From NCBI GenBank assembly GCA_030144725.1, contig JASKMD010000027.1, forward strand, positions 3,024,842 to 3,088,841: a stretch of DNA of 64,000 nucleotides. Direction: 5' to 3'. The position numbers were made by a program, and so were the translations under genes. Positions 24,110-35,008 of the stretch are shown here, piece after piece. Each line of letters opens with the position of its first letter. The first letter of the stretch is position 1. The notes below the pieces were generated by a model. That model had not been told where the DNA came from. It saw only the letters and a program-made list of their open reading frames with translations, and did not search any database. The DNA comes from Haematococcus lacustris. Its lineage: Eukaryota; Chlorophyta; Chlorophyceae; Chlamydomonadales; Haematococcaceae.

Positions 24110-25870
24110 GGGTCTGGTGTGGTGCCAGGACCCTGTGGACCAGGACTCTGCGGTGTGGAGCCAGGACCTTGTAGGTGTGCAGCAAGACCCTGTGGTGTGG
24201 TGCCAGGACCCTGTGGTGCCAGGACCCTGTGGTGTGGTGCCAGGACCCTGTGGTGCCAGGACCCTATGGTGAGGGACCAGGACCCTGTGGTGCCAGAACC
24301 CTGTGGTGAGGGGCCAGGACCCTGTAGGTGTGCAGCAGGACCCTGTGGTGAGGTGCCAGGACCCTGTGGTAACAGGACCCTGTGGTGTGGTGCCTGAACC
24401 CTGTGGGCCAGAACCCTGTAGGCGTGCGGCAAAACCCTGTAGACAAACGTCGCAGGACCCTGTAGGCGTGCGTAGGAACCCTGCAGAAGTGTGTCATAGG
24501 ACCCTGTAGGCGTGCGGCAGGACCCTGTAGCCAAACGTCGCAGGACCCTGTAGGCGTGCGGCAGAACCCTGTAAACGTGGGTCGCACAACCCTGTAGGCG
24601 TGCGGCAGAACCCTGTAGACATGTGTCGCAGGACCCTGTAGCCGTGCGGCAGAACCCTGTAGACGTGGGTCGCACAACCCTGTAGGCGTGCGGCAGAACC
24701 CTGTAGACAAACGTCGCAGGACCCTGTAGGCGTGCGGCAGAACCCTGTAGACGTGGGTCGCAGGACCCTGTAGGCGTGCGGCAGAACCCTGTAGACGTGG
24801 GTCACAGGACCCTGTAGGCGTGCGGCAGAACCCTGTAGACATGTGTCGCAGGACCCTGTAGCCGTGCGGCAGAACCCTGTAGACGTGGGTCGCACAACCC
24901 TGTAGGCGTGCGGCAGAACCCTGTAGACAAACGTCGCAGGACCCTGTAGGCGTGCGGCAGAACCCTGTAGACGTGTGTCGCAGGACCCTGTAGGCGTGCG
25001 GCAGGACCCTGTATACAAACGTCGCAGGACCCTGTAGGCGTGCGCCTGGACCCTGTAGACAAACGTCGCATGACCCTGTAGCCCCAAACCTGGTGGTATG
25101 GTGCCAGGACCCTGTGGGGTGTTGCCAGGACCCTGTGTGCCAGGACCCTGTGGTGTGGTGCCAGAACCCTGTGGTGTGGTGCCAGGACCCTGTGATGCCA
25201 GGACCCTGTGGTGTGGTGCCAGAACCCTGTGGTCCAGGACCCTGTGGGTGTGCAGCAGGACCCTGTAGGCCCAAACCTGGTGGTGTGGTGCCAGGACCCT
25301 GTGGGTGGTGCCGGGACCCTGTGTGCCAGGACCCTGTGGTGAGGGACCTGGGCCCTGTGGTTCCAGGACCCTGTCATGTGGTACCAGGACCCTGTTGGCC
25401 AGGACCCTGTGGTGTGGTGCCAGGACCCTCTGGTGAGGTGCCAGGACCCTGTGGTGCCAGGACCCTGTGGTGAGGTGCCAGGACCCTGTGGGCCAGGACC
25501 CTGTAGGTGTGCAGCAGGACCCTGTGGTATGGTGCCAGGACCCTGTGGTGCCAGAACCCTGTGGTGTGGTGCCAGGACCCTGTGTGCCAGAACCCTGTGG
25601 TCAGGTGCCAGGACCCTGTAGGTGTGCAGCAGGACCCTGTGGTGTGGTACCAGGACCCTGTGTGGAAAGGCACTCATCTTAGGACCCTGTACAGGGTCCT
25701 GGCACACATGGTCAAAAGCATCCAAACGGGGTCAACAGGACCAACCACAAGCTATGTAATAATCCTAACATGGTTCTATCACATAGGGATGCAAGGAATG
25801 ATTAAAACATCTACACTCATCAGGTACACAGGACCCTGTACCGGGTCCTACGACCATGATGTCGCTAGGA
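24110..25870. repeat. Right subterminal array of element Y
   Basis: Two unit types alternate in blocks: GGTGCCAGGACCCTGTGGT (24115-24400, 25090-25680) and CCCTGTAGGCGTGCGGCAG plus CCCTGTAGAC (24400-25085). The latter is the inverse of the left array. The end has CCCTGTACAGGGTCC and CCCTGTACCGGGTCC palindromes. Reading frames through it are repeat artefacts. Confidence 0.8.
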
Positions 25871-25874
25871 ACCT

Positions 25875-26201
25875 GTACAGGGTCCTAGGACACGGGCCAT
25901 AGCTCATCACTGGCTTGGACGTTTTGCATGGCACCTACTAGGTTGGGCAGCTGTAACCACCCTTTACAACCTCTTATACTCACATTTCATGAAAAGTCAC
26001 TTTGGTCACACGGTGCCAACTCCCTTAGCCAAAATCAGGGTCACAGCCCCACACCTGGCCCAGCAACTCGACACCGAGTGAGAATTACACTTTGGCCCAA
26101 GAGAGTCTTGTCATCCTCTAGGTCACAGCAACCCACATACCAAGTTTCAGACCTCAACTCTCAGGTTTTCCAAGCCAGCCAGGCCTTAATTTGCACGAGT
26201 G
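25875..26201. other. Right terminal region of element Y
   Basis: About 320 bp nearly identical to 42190-42509 of X. It starts at GGACACGGGCCATAGCTCAT and ends at TTAATTTGCACGAGTG, where sequence similarity between Y and X stops abruptly and copia sequence begins in both. This defines the transposon edge. Confidence 0.8.
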
Positions 26202-26811
26202 TGCTGCACACGGCCGAACATTGCATTTGCTGTGGGCGCCTTGGCCAGGCACATGTCTGCACCCACTAAGCAACACTGGTTGGCTGCCTGCAGTGTGCTA
26301 TGTTATCTGAAGGGCACAGCAGATCAAGGACTCCTGTTTGGTGGTGTGTCAGGGCTGCAGGGCTACTCTGATGCAGACTATGCAGGAGACAAGGACACAG
26401 CCAGGAGCACAACAGGTTATCTCTTCACTTTGAATGGGGGTGCTATCAGCTGGTCCAGCCGCCTCCAACCTACCGTGGCTATGTCAACAGCAGAAGCAGA
26501 ATATATGGCAGCCTCTAGCGCAGCTAAGGGGGCTCTATGGCTGCGGAAGCTCATGAGGGATCTGCAACTGGATGCTAGCTGTGTGCACCTGGGCTGTGAC
26601 AACCAAGCAGCCATTCAGCTCCTGCACAACCCCATGGCCACCTCCATGGCTAAGCACATAGATGCACCACTTTGTTAGGGAGCGCATCAGCAGGGGCGAG
26701 GTAGCTTTCCACTACTGCCACACCTCCAGCATGCTGGCAGACATCCTCACCAAGCCTCTGGCAGCAGTCCAGTTCAACATGGGCAAGCAAGGGTGTGGGG
26801 TCTTCAGCTAA
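26202..26811 (+). pseudogene. copia1: 3' part of Ty1/copia pol (RNase H), frameshifted
   Basis: Encodes the end of a copia polyprotein: CCTRPNIAFAVGALARHMS, YSDADYAGD, the STAEAEYMA RNase H motif and CDNQAAIQL. Compared with copia2, a 5-nt deletion near 26660-26675 shifts the frame to a stop at 26678; the remaining C-terminus runs in another frame to 26811. The gag-RT part lies beyond elements Y and Z, outside the window. It is a dead copy. Confidence 0.85.
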
Positions 26812-27070
26812 GCAGGCACAGGTCACATCTGATCTGAAACAGCCTGTGGTATCCAGCCTGTTCTATGTCTAAGGACTGGAAGCCTGGAAGGGCCTTAGGC
26901 ACAGGCATGCATGCCTGTCACACAACCTTTTAATCCCAGCATGGTGTGTCTTTGCCATGTACTGAGAGTTGCCCGCAGTTGTTGCTTGGCTCAGGCTTGT
27001 TTGCCTGCTGACCGCCAGTTGTTTGCCTAAAACAGTTGTTAGATGCGCTTGCCAGACCTCTGAGTGGGAG

Positions 27071-27333
27071 TGTTAGTTGCACACCCTCCCGGTGCAGTTG
27101 AGATCAAGCACCGGGATTGTAGGGTGTGATTGCCAGCGGTCCGGCCGCGAAGAGTGCGAGTGTGAATGCCGTATTTAGGGCAGACACCTGGCAGTCGCAG
27201 GCACCCTGAACTGGTGTCCGCGTCTGCCCGTGCTCTTCTAACAGGTAGGCGCGAAGCTGCGCGCCAGACTGTTATGGCAGATCATTGTAACAACCCTGAA
27301 CTGGTGTCCGCGTCTGCCCGTGCTCTTCTAACA
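27071..27333 (+). repeat. copia1 3' LTR (173 bp) with a 90-bp extension
   Basis: The 173-bp LTR runs TGTTAGTTGCAC...CTCTTCTAACA (27071-27243), preceded by a GAGTGGGAG polypurine tract. It is followed by 49 bp starting GGTAGGCGC and a second copy of the last ~41 bp of the LTR ending TCTTCTAACA at 27333. The copia2 3' side has the same arrangement. The spacer 26812-27070 is untranslated copia sequence. Confidence 0.75.
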
Positions 27334-29937
27334 GCTGGGCTGGGCTGGGCTGGGCTGGGCTGGGCTGGGCTGGGCTGGGCTGGGCTGGGCTGGGCTGGGC
27401 TGGGCTGGGCTGGGCTGGGCTGGGCTGGGCTGGGCTGGGCTGGGCTGGGCTGGGCTGGGCTGGGCTGGGCTGGGCTGGGCTGGGCTGGGCTGGGCTGGGC
27501 TGGGCTGGGCTGGGCTGGGCTGGGCTGGGCTGGGCTGGGCTGGGCTGGGCTGGGCTGGGCTGGGCTGGGCTGGGCTGGGCTGGGCTGGGCTGGGCTGGGC
27601 TGGGCTGGGCTGGGCTGGGCTGGGCTGGGCTGGGCTGGGCTGGGCTGGGCTGGGCTGGGCTGGGCTGGGCTGGGCTGGGCTGGGCTGGGCTGGGCTGGGC
27701 TGGGCTGGGCTGGGCTGGGCTGGGCTGGGCTGGGCTGGGCTGGGCTGGGCTGGGCTGGGCTGGGCTGGGCTGGGCTGGGCTGGGCTGGGCTGGGCTGGGC
27801 TGGGCTGGGCTGGGCTGGGCTGGGCTGGGCTGGGCTGGGCTGGGCTGGGCTGGGCTGGGCTGGGCTGGGCTGGGCTGGGCTGGGCTGGGCTGGGCTGGGC
27901 TGGGCTGGGCTGGGCTGGGCTGGGCTGGGCTGGGCTGGGCTGGGCTGGGCTGGGCTGGGCTGGGCTGGGCTGGGCTGGGCTGGGCTGGGCTGGGCTGGGC
28001 TGGGCTGGGCTGGGCTGGGCTGGGCTGGGCTGGGCTGGGCTGGGCTGGGCTGGGCTGGGCTGGGCTGGGCTGGGCTGGGCTGGGCTGGGCTGGGCTGGGC
28101 TGGGCTGGGCTGGGCTGGGCTGGGCTGGGCTGGGCTGGGCTGGGCTGGGCTGGGCTGGGCTGGGCTGGGCTGGGCTGGGCTGGGCTGGGCTGGGCTGGGC
28201 TGGGCTGGGCTGGGCTGGGCTGGGCTGGGCTGGGCTGGGCTGGGCTGGGCTGGGCTGGGCTGGGCTGGGCTGGGCTGGGCTGGGCTGGGCTGGGCTGGGC
28301 TGGGCTGGGCTGGGCTGGGCTGGGCTGGGCTGGGCTGGGCTGGGCTGGGCTGGGCTGGGCTGGGCTGGGCTGGGCTGGGCTGGGCTGGGCTGGGCTGGGC
28401 TGGGCTGGGCTGGGCTGGGCTGGGCTGGGCTGGGCTGGGCTGGGCTGGGCTGGGCTGGGCTGGGCTGGGCTGGGCTGGGCTGGGCTGGGCTGGGCTGGGC
28501 TGGGCTGGGCTGGGCTGGGCTGGGCTGGGCTGGGCTGGGCTGGGCTGGGCTGGGCTGGGCTGGGCTGGGCTGGGCTGGGCTGGGCTGGGCTGGGCTGGGC
28601 TGGGCTGGGCTGGGCTGGGCTGGGCTGGGCTGGGCTGGGCTGGGCTGGGCTGGGCTGGGCTGGGCTGGGCTGGGCTGGGCTGGGCTGGGCTGGGCTGGGC
28701 TGGGCTGGGCTGGGCTGGGCTGGGCTGGGCTGGGCTGGGCTGGGCTGGGCTGGGCTGGGCTGGGCTGGGCTGGGCTGGGCTGGGCTGGGCTGGGCTGGGC
28801 TGGGCTGGGCTGGGCTGGGCTGGGCTGGGCTGGGCTGGGCTGGGCTGGGCTGGGCTGGGCTGGGCTGGGCTGGGCTGGGCTGGGCTGGCTGGGCTGGGCT
28901 GGGCTGGGCTGGGCTGGGCTGGGCTGGGCTGGGCTGGGCTGGGCTGGGCTGGGCTGGGCTGGGCTGGGCTGGGCTGGGCTGGGCTGGGCTGGGCTGGGCT
29001 GGGCTGGGCTGGGCTGGGCTGGGCTGGGCTGGGCTGGGCTGGGCTGGGCTGGGCTGGGCTGGGCTGGGCTGGGCTGGGCTGGGCTGGGCTGGGCTGGGCT
29101 GGGCTGGGCTGGGCTGGGCTGGGCTGGGCTGGGCTGGGCTGGGCTGGGCTGGGCTGGGCTGGGCTGGGCTGGGCTGGGCTGGGCTGGGCTGGGCTGGGCT
29201 GGGCTGGGCTGGGCTGGGCTGGGCTGGGCTGGGCTGGGCTGGGCTGGGCTGGGCTGGGCTGGGCTGGGCTGGGCTGGGCTGGGCTGGGCTGGGCTGGGCT
29301 GGGCTGGGCTGGGCTGGGCTGGGCTGGGCTGGGCTGGGCTGGGCTGGGCTGGGCTGGGCTGGGCTGGGCTGGGCTGGGCTGGGCTGGGTGTAGGGAAGCC
29401 ATTGGGACCATTGAACCTGCAGCAATTCAGTGGTTGGCAAATAGTCAGGCAAGGTACTTGGAGCCACATGACTGCAAGATAAAATACTCACCATTCGCTA
29501 GGGTGGGGTTTGTGTGGGTGCACCCAACTTTGCTTCAAGTGCACCCAGCTTCGTCTCATGCATGGCTCCTGACCGCCTCCGGGCTCCTCCACTCCTCTTC
29601 CGCTCCGTCTCACAGGCTTCGGGCTACGTGTCCTAGTTGCACCTCATGCATTTGCCGCATCTTTGCATCGCTGTGTCGCTGCATCGCTGCACCTCCTTCC
29701 GTTTTCTGTCGCTATATCTTGATCCTATCGCTTAACTTGATGGCATCCGGTCGCCTAAGCGGCTCGTAGCTCGCGGCTCGTAGCTCGCCTAAGTGGCTCG
29801 TAGCTAGCCTTTTGGCGACTTTTGTTGAAAACTTCATGCACATATCACACAGATGGAAGAGTCTTGATTCCTTCGCGGTGCCTTTGCGTAACCTTTATGC
29901 AAGCCTTCTCTTCATGTGCTCAGCTGCACTACTTGGT
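27334..29937 (-). mobile_element. V0 fragment (left part): V-type element internal region
   Basis: Contains the (TGGGC)n satellite and then unique sequence 29395-29937 that is the inverse of V1 32570-33210. It stops at CTTGG beside the copia2 LTR and resumes at 45086, also with CTTGG. copia1 abuts the satellite, so it probably inserted there. No coding capacity. Confidence 0.65.
27335..29388. repeat. (TGGGC)n pentanucleotide satellite, about 2.05 kb
   Basis: About 410 uninterrupted units except one 4-bp unit (TGGC) near 28886. Because the 15-bp frame period has no stop, long spurious reading frames appear on both strands. Confidence 0.95.
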
Positions 29938-30219
29938 GTTGGAAGAGCACGGGCAGACGCGGACACCAGTTCAGGGTAGTTACATTGATCTGCCACAACT
30001 GCTAACGCGCAACCTTGCGTCAACCTTGCGCAACCTTGCGCCTACCTGTTGGAAGAGCACGGGCAGACGCGGACACCAGTTCAGGGTGCCTACGACTGCC
30101 GGGTGTCTGCCGTAAATACGGCAGTCACACTTGCACTCATCGCGGCCGGGCCGCTGGCAGGCACACCCTACAATCCCGGTGCTTGATCTCAACTGCACCG
30201 GGAGGGTATGCAACTAACA
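29938..30219 (-). repeat. copia2 3' LTR, extended form
   Basis: The 173-bp LTR (30219-30047) ends CTCTTCCAACA on the minus strand. It continues with GGTAGGCGC, short AAGGTTGCG repeats and a second LTR 3' terminus reaching 29938 next to the CTTGG duplication. The 5' LTR lacks this extension. Confidence 0.7.
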
Positions 30220-30494
30220 CTCCCACTCAGAGGTCTGGCTAGGTGAGAGCAACAACTTTGCGCTTCCAACAACTGTTTAAGCAAGCAACTGGCGGTTAGC
30301 AGGCATGCAAGCCTGAGCCAAGCAACAACTGCGGGCAACTTCTCAGTTCATGGCAAAAGCACACCATGCTGAGACTAACAGGCTGTTAACAGGCATGCAA
30401 GCCTGTGCCTAGAACCCTTCCATGCTCCTGTCCTGATTAACATTACAGGCTTGATACCACAGGCTGTTTCAGATCAGATAAGACCTGTGCCTGT

Positions 30495-31760
30495 TCAGCT
30501 GAACACTCCACATCCTTGCTTGCCCATGTTAAACTGAACTGTTGCCAAGGGCTTGGTGAGGATATCTGCCAGCATGCTGGAGGTGTGGCAGTAGTGGAAT
30601 GCTACCTCACCCCTGCTGATGCGCTCTCTGACAAAGTGATGGTGTACGTCAATATGCTTTGCTCGTGAGGTGGCCATGGGGTTGTGCAAAAGCTGAATGG
30701 CTGCCTGATTGTCACAGCCCAGATGCACACAGCTAGCATCCAGTTGCAGATCCCTCATGAGCTTGCGTAGCCACAGAGCCTCCTTGGCTGCGCTGGACGC
30801 TGCCATATACTCTGCTTCTGCTGTTGACATAGCCACAGTTGGCTGAAGGCGGCTGGACCAGCTGATGGCACCCCCATTCAGAGTGAAGATGTACCCAGTG
30901 GTGCTTCTGGCTGTGTCCTTGTCTCCTGCATAGTCTGCGTCAGAGAATCCCTGCAGTCCTGATACACCACCAAACAGGAGTCCTTGATCTGCTGTGCCCT
31001 TCAAGTAACATAGCACACTGCAGGCCGCCGCCCAGTGCTGCTTGGTGGGAGCTGACATATGCCTGGCCAAGGCGCCCACAGCAAAAGCAATGTCTGGCCG
31101 TGTGCAGCAGGTCAGGTATAGCAGGCTTCCTACCAGGGCACTGTAATGATGCAGAGTCGTGTCCAAGTCATCCCCTTCCCTGACTAGCTTAACAGCAGGA
31201 GCCATAGGCAGAGGCTTGCTGTGAGCTGCTGACTTGCTGTTGGCTGTGACCAGCTCCTGGATGAATTTGTGCTGGTCAAGCTTGATGGTGCCCTCAGCCC
31301 TGTCCCTGGTCAGCTGCATCCCTAGGAACCATCGTGCCTCACCCAAGTCCTTCAGTTTGAAGGCTGAGGACAGCTGCTTCTTCACGTAGGCCAATCCTGC
31401 GGTGTCCCCCTGCTGGGTGCACAGAAGGCAATCGTCAACATACACTAGCAGGTAGACCATGCCGGTGCTCAGCTGCAGGGTGAACAGGGCAGGGTCTGCC
31501 TCAGAAGCCTTGAAGCCCATGCTCAGCAGCTCCTCACACAACCTGGCATGCCACGCCCTAGGAGCCTGCCTCAAGCCATACAGGGCCTTCTGCAGACGGC
31601 ACACAGTGTTAGTGCTGCCCTCCTCAAAGCCCTCTGGCTGCTGCACATAGATGACCTCCCCTGGCTCTAGCTTGCCGTTCAGGAAAGCTGTCTCAAAGTC
31701 TAGCTGGTGAATCTCCATGTCCTCAGCTGCTGCCTTGGCCAGGAGGGTGCGCAATGTGGT
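30495..31760 (-). CDS. copia2 pol, C-terminal block: reverse transcriptase and RNase H
   Basis: Starts at TTLRTLLAKAA directly at the V1 edge. It contains the RT fingers/palm segment ETAFLNG, the catalytic YVDD in LLVYVDDCLL and the DLGEARWFLGMQ connection. RNase H shows SDADYAGD, STAEAEYMA and CDNQAAIQLLHNP, and the end is DILTKPLATVQF. Open to a stop at 30495. RT reverse-transcribes the element RNA and RNase H removes the template. It was in frame with 36920-37193 before V1 inserted. The stretch 30220-30494 is the 3' untranslated region. Confidence 0.9.
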   Translation of the reverse strand, partial: TTLRTLLAKAAAEDMEIHQLDFETAFLNGKLEPGEVIYVQQPEGFEEGSTNTVCRLQKALYGLRQAPRAWHARLCEELLSMGFKASEADPALFTLQLSTGMVYLLVYVDDCLLCTQQGDTAGLAYVKKQLSSAFKLKDLGEARWFLGMQLTRDRAEGTIKLDQHKFIQELVTANSKSAAHSKPLPMAPAVKLVREGDDLDTTLHHYSALVGSLLYLTCCTRPDIAFAVGALARHMSAPTKQHWAAACSVLCYLKGTADQGLLFGGVSGLQGFSDADYAGDKDTARSTTGYIFTLNGGAISWSSRLQPTVAMSTAEAEYMAASSAAKEALWLRKLMRDLQLDASCVHLGCDNQAAIQLLHNPMATSRAKHIDVHHHFVRERISRGEVAFHYCHTSSMLADILTKPLATVQFNMGKQGCGVFS

Positions 31761-31929
31761 CACTCACGATAAATAAGGCCGACGCGAGGGTCTTTTTTGC
31801 ATCGGATGGACATTCCGCTCCGATAGGACGATAGAACGTTGAGTTTAAGGGGACCCCGGTCTGGAATGAAGTCCTAACTCGCAGCGGTTGCAAAGATACA
31901 TCGATCCGCGCGCGAGGTACCCCCCCCTT

Positions 31930-32560
31930 TTTGGGAATCTGCACAGATGTCGGTTAAATGAGCCCGGAATCTGTGCAGATGCATGTCGATGCCTTTAGGA
32001 AAAGCGACATCTGTGCAGATGCCGGTTATTAAATCTGTGCAGATGCATAAAAGGGCGACATCTGTGCAGATGCCGGTAATTAAATCTGTGCAGATGCATA
32101 AAAGGGCGACATCTGTGCAGATGCCGGCTATTAAATCTGTGCAGATGCATAAAAGGGCGACATCTGTGCAGATGCCGGTTATTATTTAAGGGCGACATCT
32201 GTGCAGATTCTAATAAGGGCGACATCTGTGCAGATGCCGGTTATTATTTAAGGGCGACATCTGTGCAGATGCTAATAAGGGCAACATCTGTGCAGATGCC
32301 GGCTATTAAATCTGTGCAGATGCATAAAAGGGCGACATCAGTGCAGATGCCGGTTATCATTTAAGGGCGACATCTGTGCAGATGCTAATAAAGGCGACAT
32401 CTGTGCAGATGTCGGTATTTAAATCTGTGCAGATGAATAAAAGGGCGACATCTGTGCAGATGCCGGTTATCATTTAAGGGCGACATCTGTGCAGATGCCG
32501 ACAATGTCGACATTTGCACAGATGCATACCTCGACATCTGCACAGATGCCAAGTAGTGCA
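31930..32560. repeat. V1 left subterminal array, ATCTGTGCAGAT units
   Basis: About two dozen copies of ATCTGTGCAGATG spaced by short variable sequence (CCGGTTATTA, CATAAAAGGGCGAC). The unit is a palindrome except for its central TG. Likely binding site for an element-encoded protein. Confidence 0.85.
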
Positions 32561-33212
32561 GCTCTGCACATGAAAAAAAGGCTTGCATAAGGGTTACGCA
32601 AAGGCACCGCGAAGGAAGCAAAGTCACCGCGAAGGAATCAAGACTCTTCCATTATTCAACAATCTGTGTGATATCTGCATGAAGTTTTCGCAAAGGGGGC
32701 GCGACGGAAGTTAAGGAACCGCGAAGGAGCTTAGATTGCCCCATATAGCAGCAATGAGCAGCCAGGAGCAGCCAACAAAAATCGTCAGCTAGCCAGCCGC
32801 TTAGGCGACCAGATGCTATCAGGTTAAGCGATAGGTTCAAGAGATAGCGACAGAAAACGGAAGGAGGTGCAGCGATGCAGCGACACAGCGATGCAAAGAT
32901 GCGGCATAAGAAATGCATGAGGTGCAACTAGGACACGAAGCCCGAAACCTGTGAGACGGAGCGGAAGAGGAGTGGAGGAGCCCGGAGGCGGTCAGGAGCC
33001 ATGCATGAGACGAAGCTGGGTGCACTTGGCGCAACTAGGAACAGGTAGGAGCACCCTCCCCTTCCATTCTCCCCTACCTTCCCCACACAAACCCCGCCCT
33101 AGCAAATGGTGAGTATGTACTCTAGCAGTCATGTGGCTCCAAGTACCTTGCCTGACTATTTGCCAACAACTAAATTGCAGGTCAATGGTCCCAACCTCCC
33201 CTTCCCTACACC

Positions 33213-34063
33213 TAGCCCAGCCCAGCCCAGCCCAGCCCAGCCCAGCCCAGCCCAGCCCAGCCCAGCCCAGCCCAGCCCAGCCCAGCCCAGCCCAGCCCAG
33301 CCCAGCCCAGCCCAGCCCAGCCCAGCCCAGCCCAGCCCAGCCCAGCCCAGCCCAGCCCAGCCCAGCCCAGCCCAGCCCAGCCCAGCCCAGCCCAGCCCAG
33401 CCCAGCCCAGCCCAGCCCAGCCCAGCCCAGCCCAGCCCAGCCCAGCCCAGCCCAGCCCAGCCCAGCCCAGCCCAGCCCAGCCCAGCCCAGCCCAGCCCAG
33501 CCCAGCCCAGCCCAGCCCAGCCCAGCCCAGCCCAGCCCAGCCCAGCCCAGCCCAGCCCAGCCCAGCCCAGCCCAGCCCAGCCCAGCCCAGCCCAGCCCAG
33601 CCCAGCCCAGCCCAGCCCAGCCCAGCCCAGCCCAGCCCAGCCCAGCCCAGCCCAGCCCAGCCCAGCCCAGCCCAGCCCAGCCCAGCCCAGCCCAGCCCAG
33701 CCCAGCCCAGCCCAGCCCAGCCCAGCCCAGCCCAGCCCAGCCCAGCCCAGCCCAGCCCAGCCCAGCCCAGCCCAGCCCAGCCCAGCCCAGCCCAGCCCAG
33801 CCCAGCCCAGCCCAGCCCAGCCCAGCCCAGCCCAGCCCAGCCCAGCCCAGCCCAGCCCAGCCCAGCCCAGCCCAGCCCAGCCCAGCCCAGCCCAGCCCAG
33901 CCCAGCCCAGCCCAGCCCAGCCCAGCCCAGCCCAGCCCAGCCCAGCCCAGCCCAGCCCAGCCCAGCCCAGCCCAGCCCAGCCCAGCCCAGCCCAGCCCAG
34001 CCCAGCCCAGCCCAGCCCAGCCCAGCCCAGCCCAGCCCAGCCCAGCCCAGCCCAGCCCAGCCC
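33213..34063. repeat. (CCCAG)n satellite in V1, about 850 bp
   Basis: Perfect pentamers, the reverse-strand form of the V0 TGGGC array. It is flanked on the left (32570-33210) by the V-type unique sequence. Confidence 0.95.
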
Positions 34064-34074
34064 TCTCCGTCACC

Positions 34075-35008
34075 TCCCCTCCCCACCCCTACCTTGCATC
34101 ATCTCACATCACACATCCCACATCACATCCCATCCCACATCACATCCCACATCTCCCATCCCATCCCATCCCACATCACATCCCACATCACAATCATCTG
34201 CCATGTGGTAAGTCGCAATCCGAGAACGAGGAGGATGAGAAGGAGGAGGACTTCTTGCCAATCCCTTTTTCTTCCACACACTCCACCCAACAAATTGTGA
34301 GTGGCGAGCCCTTGCAACTGTGTGGTCCCAACTCTGACCGCATGTCATGCCCTTGTTGGTGTTTGCAGGTTCTAATGGCCACACCCACCCCCCTTTCCCC
34401 TACCACCCCACCCCCACCCCCACCCCCACGCCCACCCCCATCCCTTGTTTGCTGCAGGTCTCACGGTCTGTCCTCCCCCCTCCCCCCCTTCCCCCTTCCT
34501 CCTTCCCCCTTCCCCCTTCCCCCCTCTCTACCCTGTCCCACCACCTCCAAGTCTGCCACCCCACCTACCTCCCCCCTTTCCCACCCCCCGCCCTACGACA
34601 CACGCTGCAACCCTCTCCCTACCCTACCCTTGGCGCAGCAGCCCTCTCCCTACCCTACCCTTGGCGTAGCAGCCCTCTCCCTACCCTACCCTTGGCGTAG
34701 CAGCCCTCTCCCTACCCTACCCTTGGCGTAGCAGCCCTCTCCCTACCCTACCCTTGGCGGAGCAGCCCTCTCCCTACCCTACCCTTGGCGTAGCAACCTG
34801 GAGCGGGCAACCTGGAGCGGGCAGCTTGGCTCCAATAGTAGCAGCCCACCCAGCCCACCCTGGCCATGCCATGCCCACACACCACAATGACCCTACCCAT
34901 CCATCTCAAAAGGGCTAGCTGAGCGCTTGGGTGGTTGTCAGCCCGTGCTTGTTGGCCAGGTCATCTTGCCGCCTTGTTGCGATGTTGTTGTGTTGTCACC
35001 TTGTTGGG
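34075..35008. repeat. V1 internal low-complexity block with 31-bp tandem repeats
   Basis: ATCCCATC/CACATCA-rich sequence (34090-34195), C-rich tracts, then about six copies of a 31-bp unit CCCTCTCCCTACCCTACCC plus TTGGCGTAGCAG (34609-34798), ending in GGAGCGGGCAACCT repeats. V2 has the same unit at 49782-50115. No gene seen. Confidence 0.8.

Larger units (their letters stand above)
11223..26201. mobile_element. Element Y: 15-kb CACTA-like transposon with transposase, TNPA-like and dioxygenase genes
   Basis: The left terminal block (about 11235-11340) matches the left end of X: CTCCCGGGAGGCATA, the block reading GATAGCCCCAGGAAAGG, then GATGTTATAAC. The right ~320 bp (25880-26201) matches the X right end and stops at GCACGAGTG, followed directly by copia sequence. 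Between lie inverted subterminal arrays and three multi-exon genes with consistent reading frames. The first ~6 bp of the left end (CACTCG by comparison with X) are absent, apparently split off by Z. It is inserted in copia1 within the sequence encoding a CCTRP motif; the expected TG duplication on the far side is outside the window. Confidence 0.75.

Noticed and set aside
9690..25870. Arrays at 9.7-11.1, 11.4-12.2 and 24.1-25.7 kb viewed as possible CRISPR arrays
   Set aside because: Units are palindromes with spacers too short and repetitive, in a spliced eukaryotic context, and placed symmetrically at transposon ends.
27166..29769. Very long open frames (700-870 codons) on both strands through the TGGGC array, and similar ones at 33106-34731 and 34927-36024
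   Set aside because: A 5-bp repeat has a 15-bp coding period with no stop in any frame; the frames are satellite artefacts.
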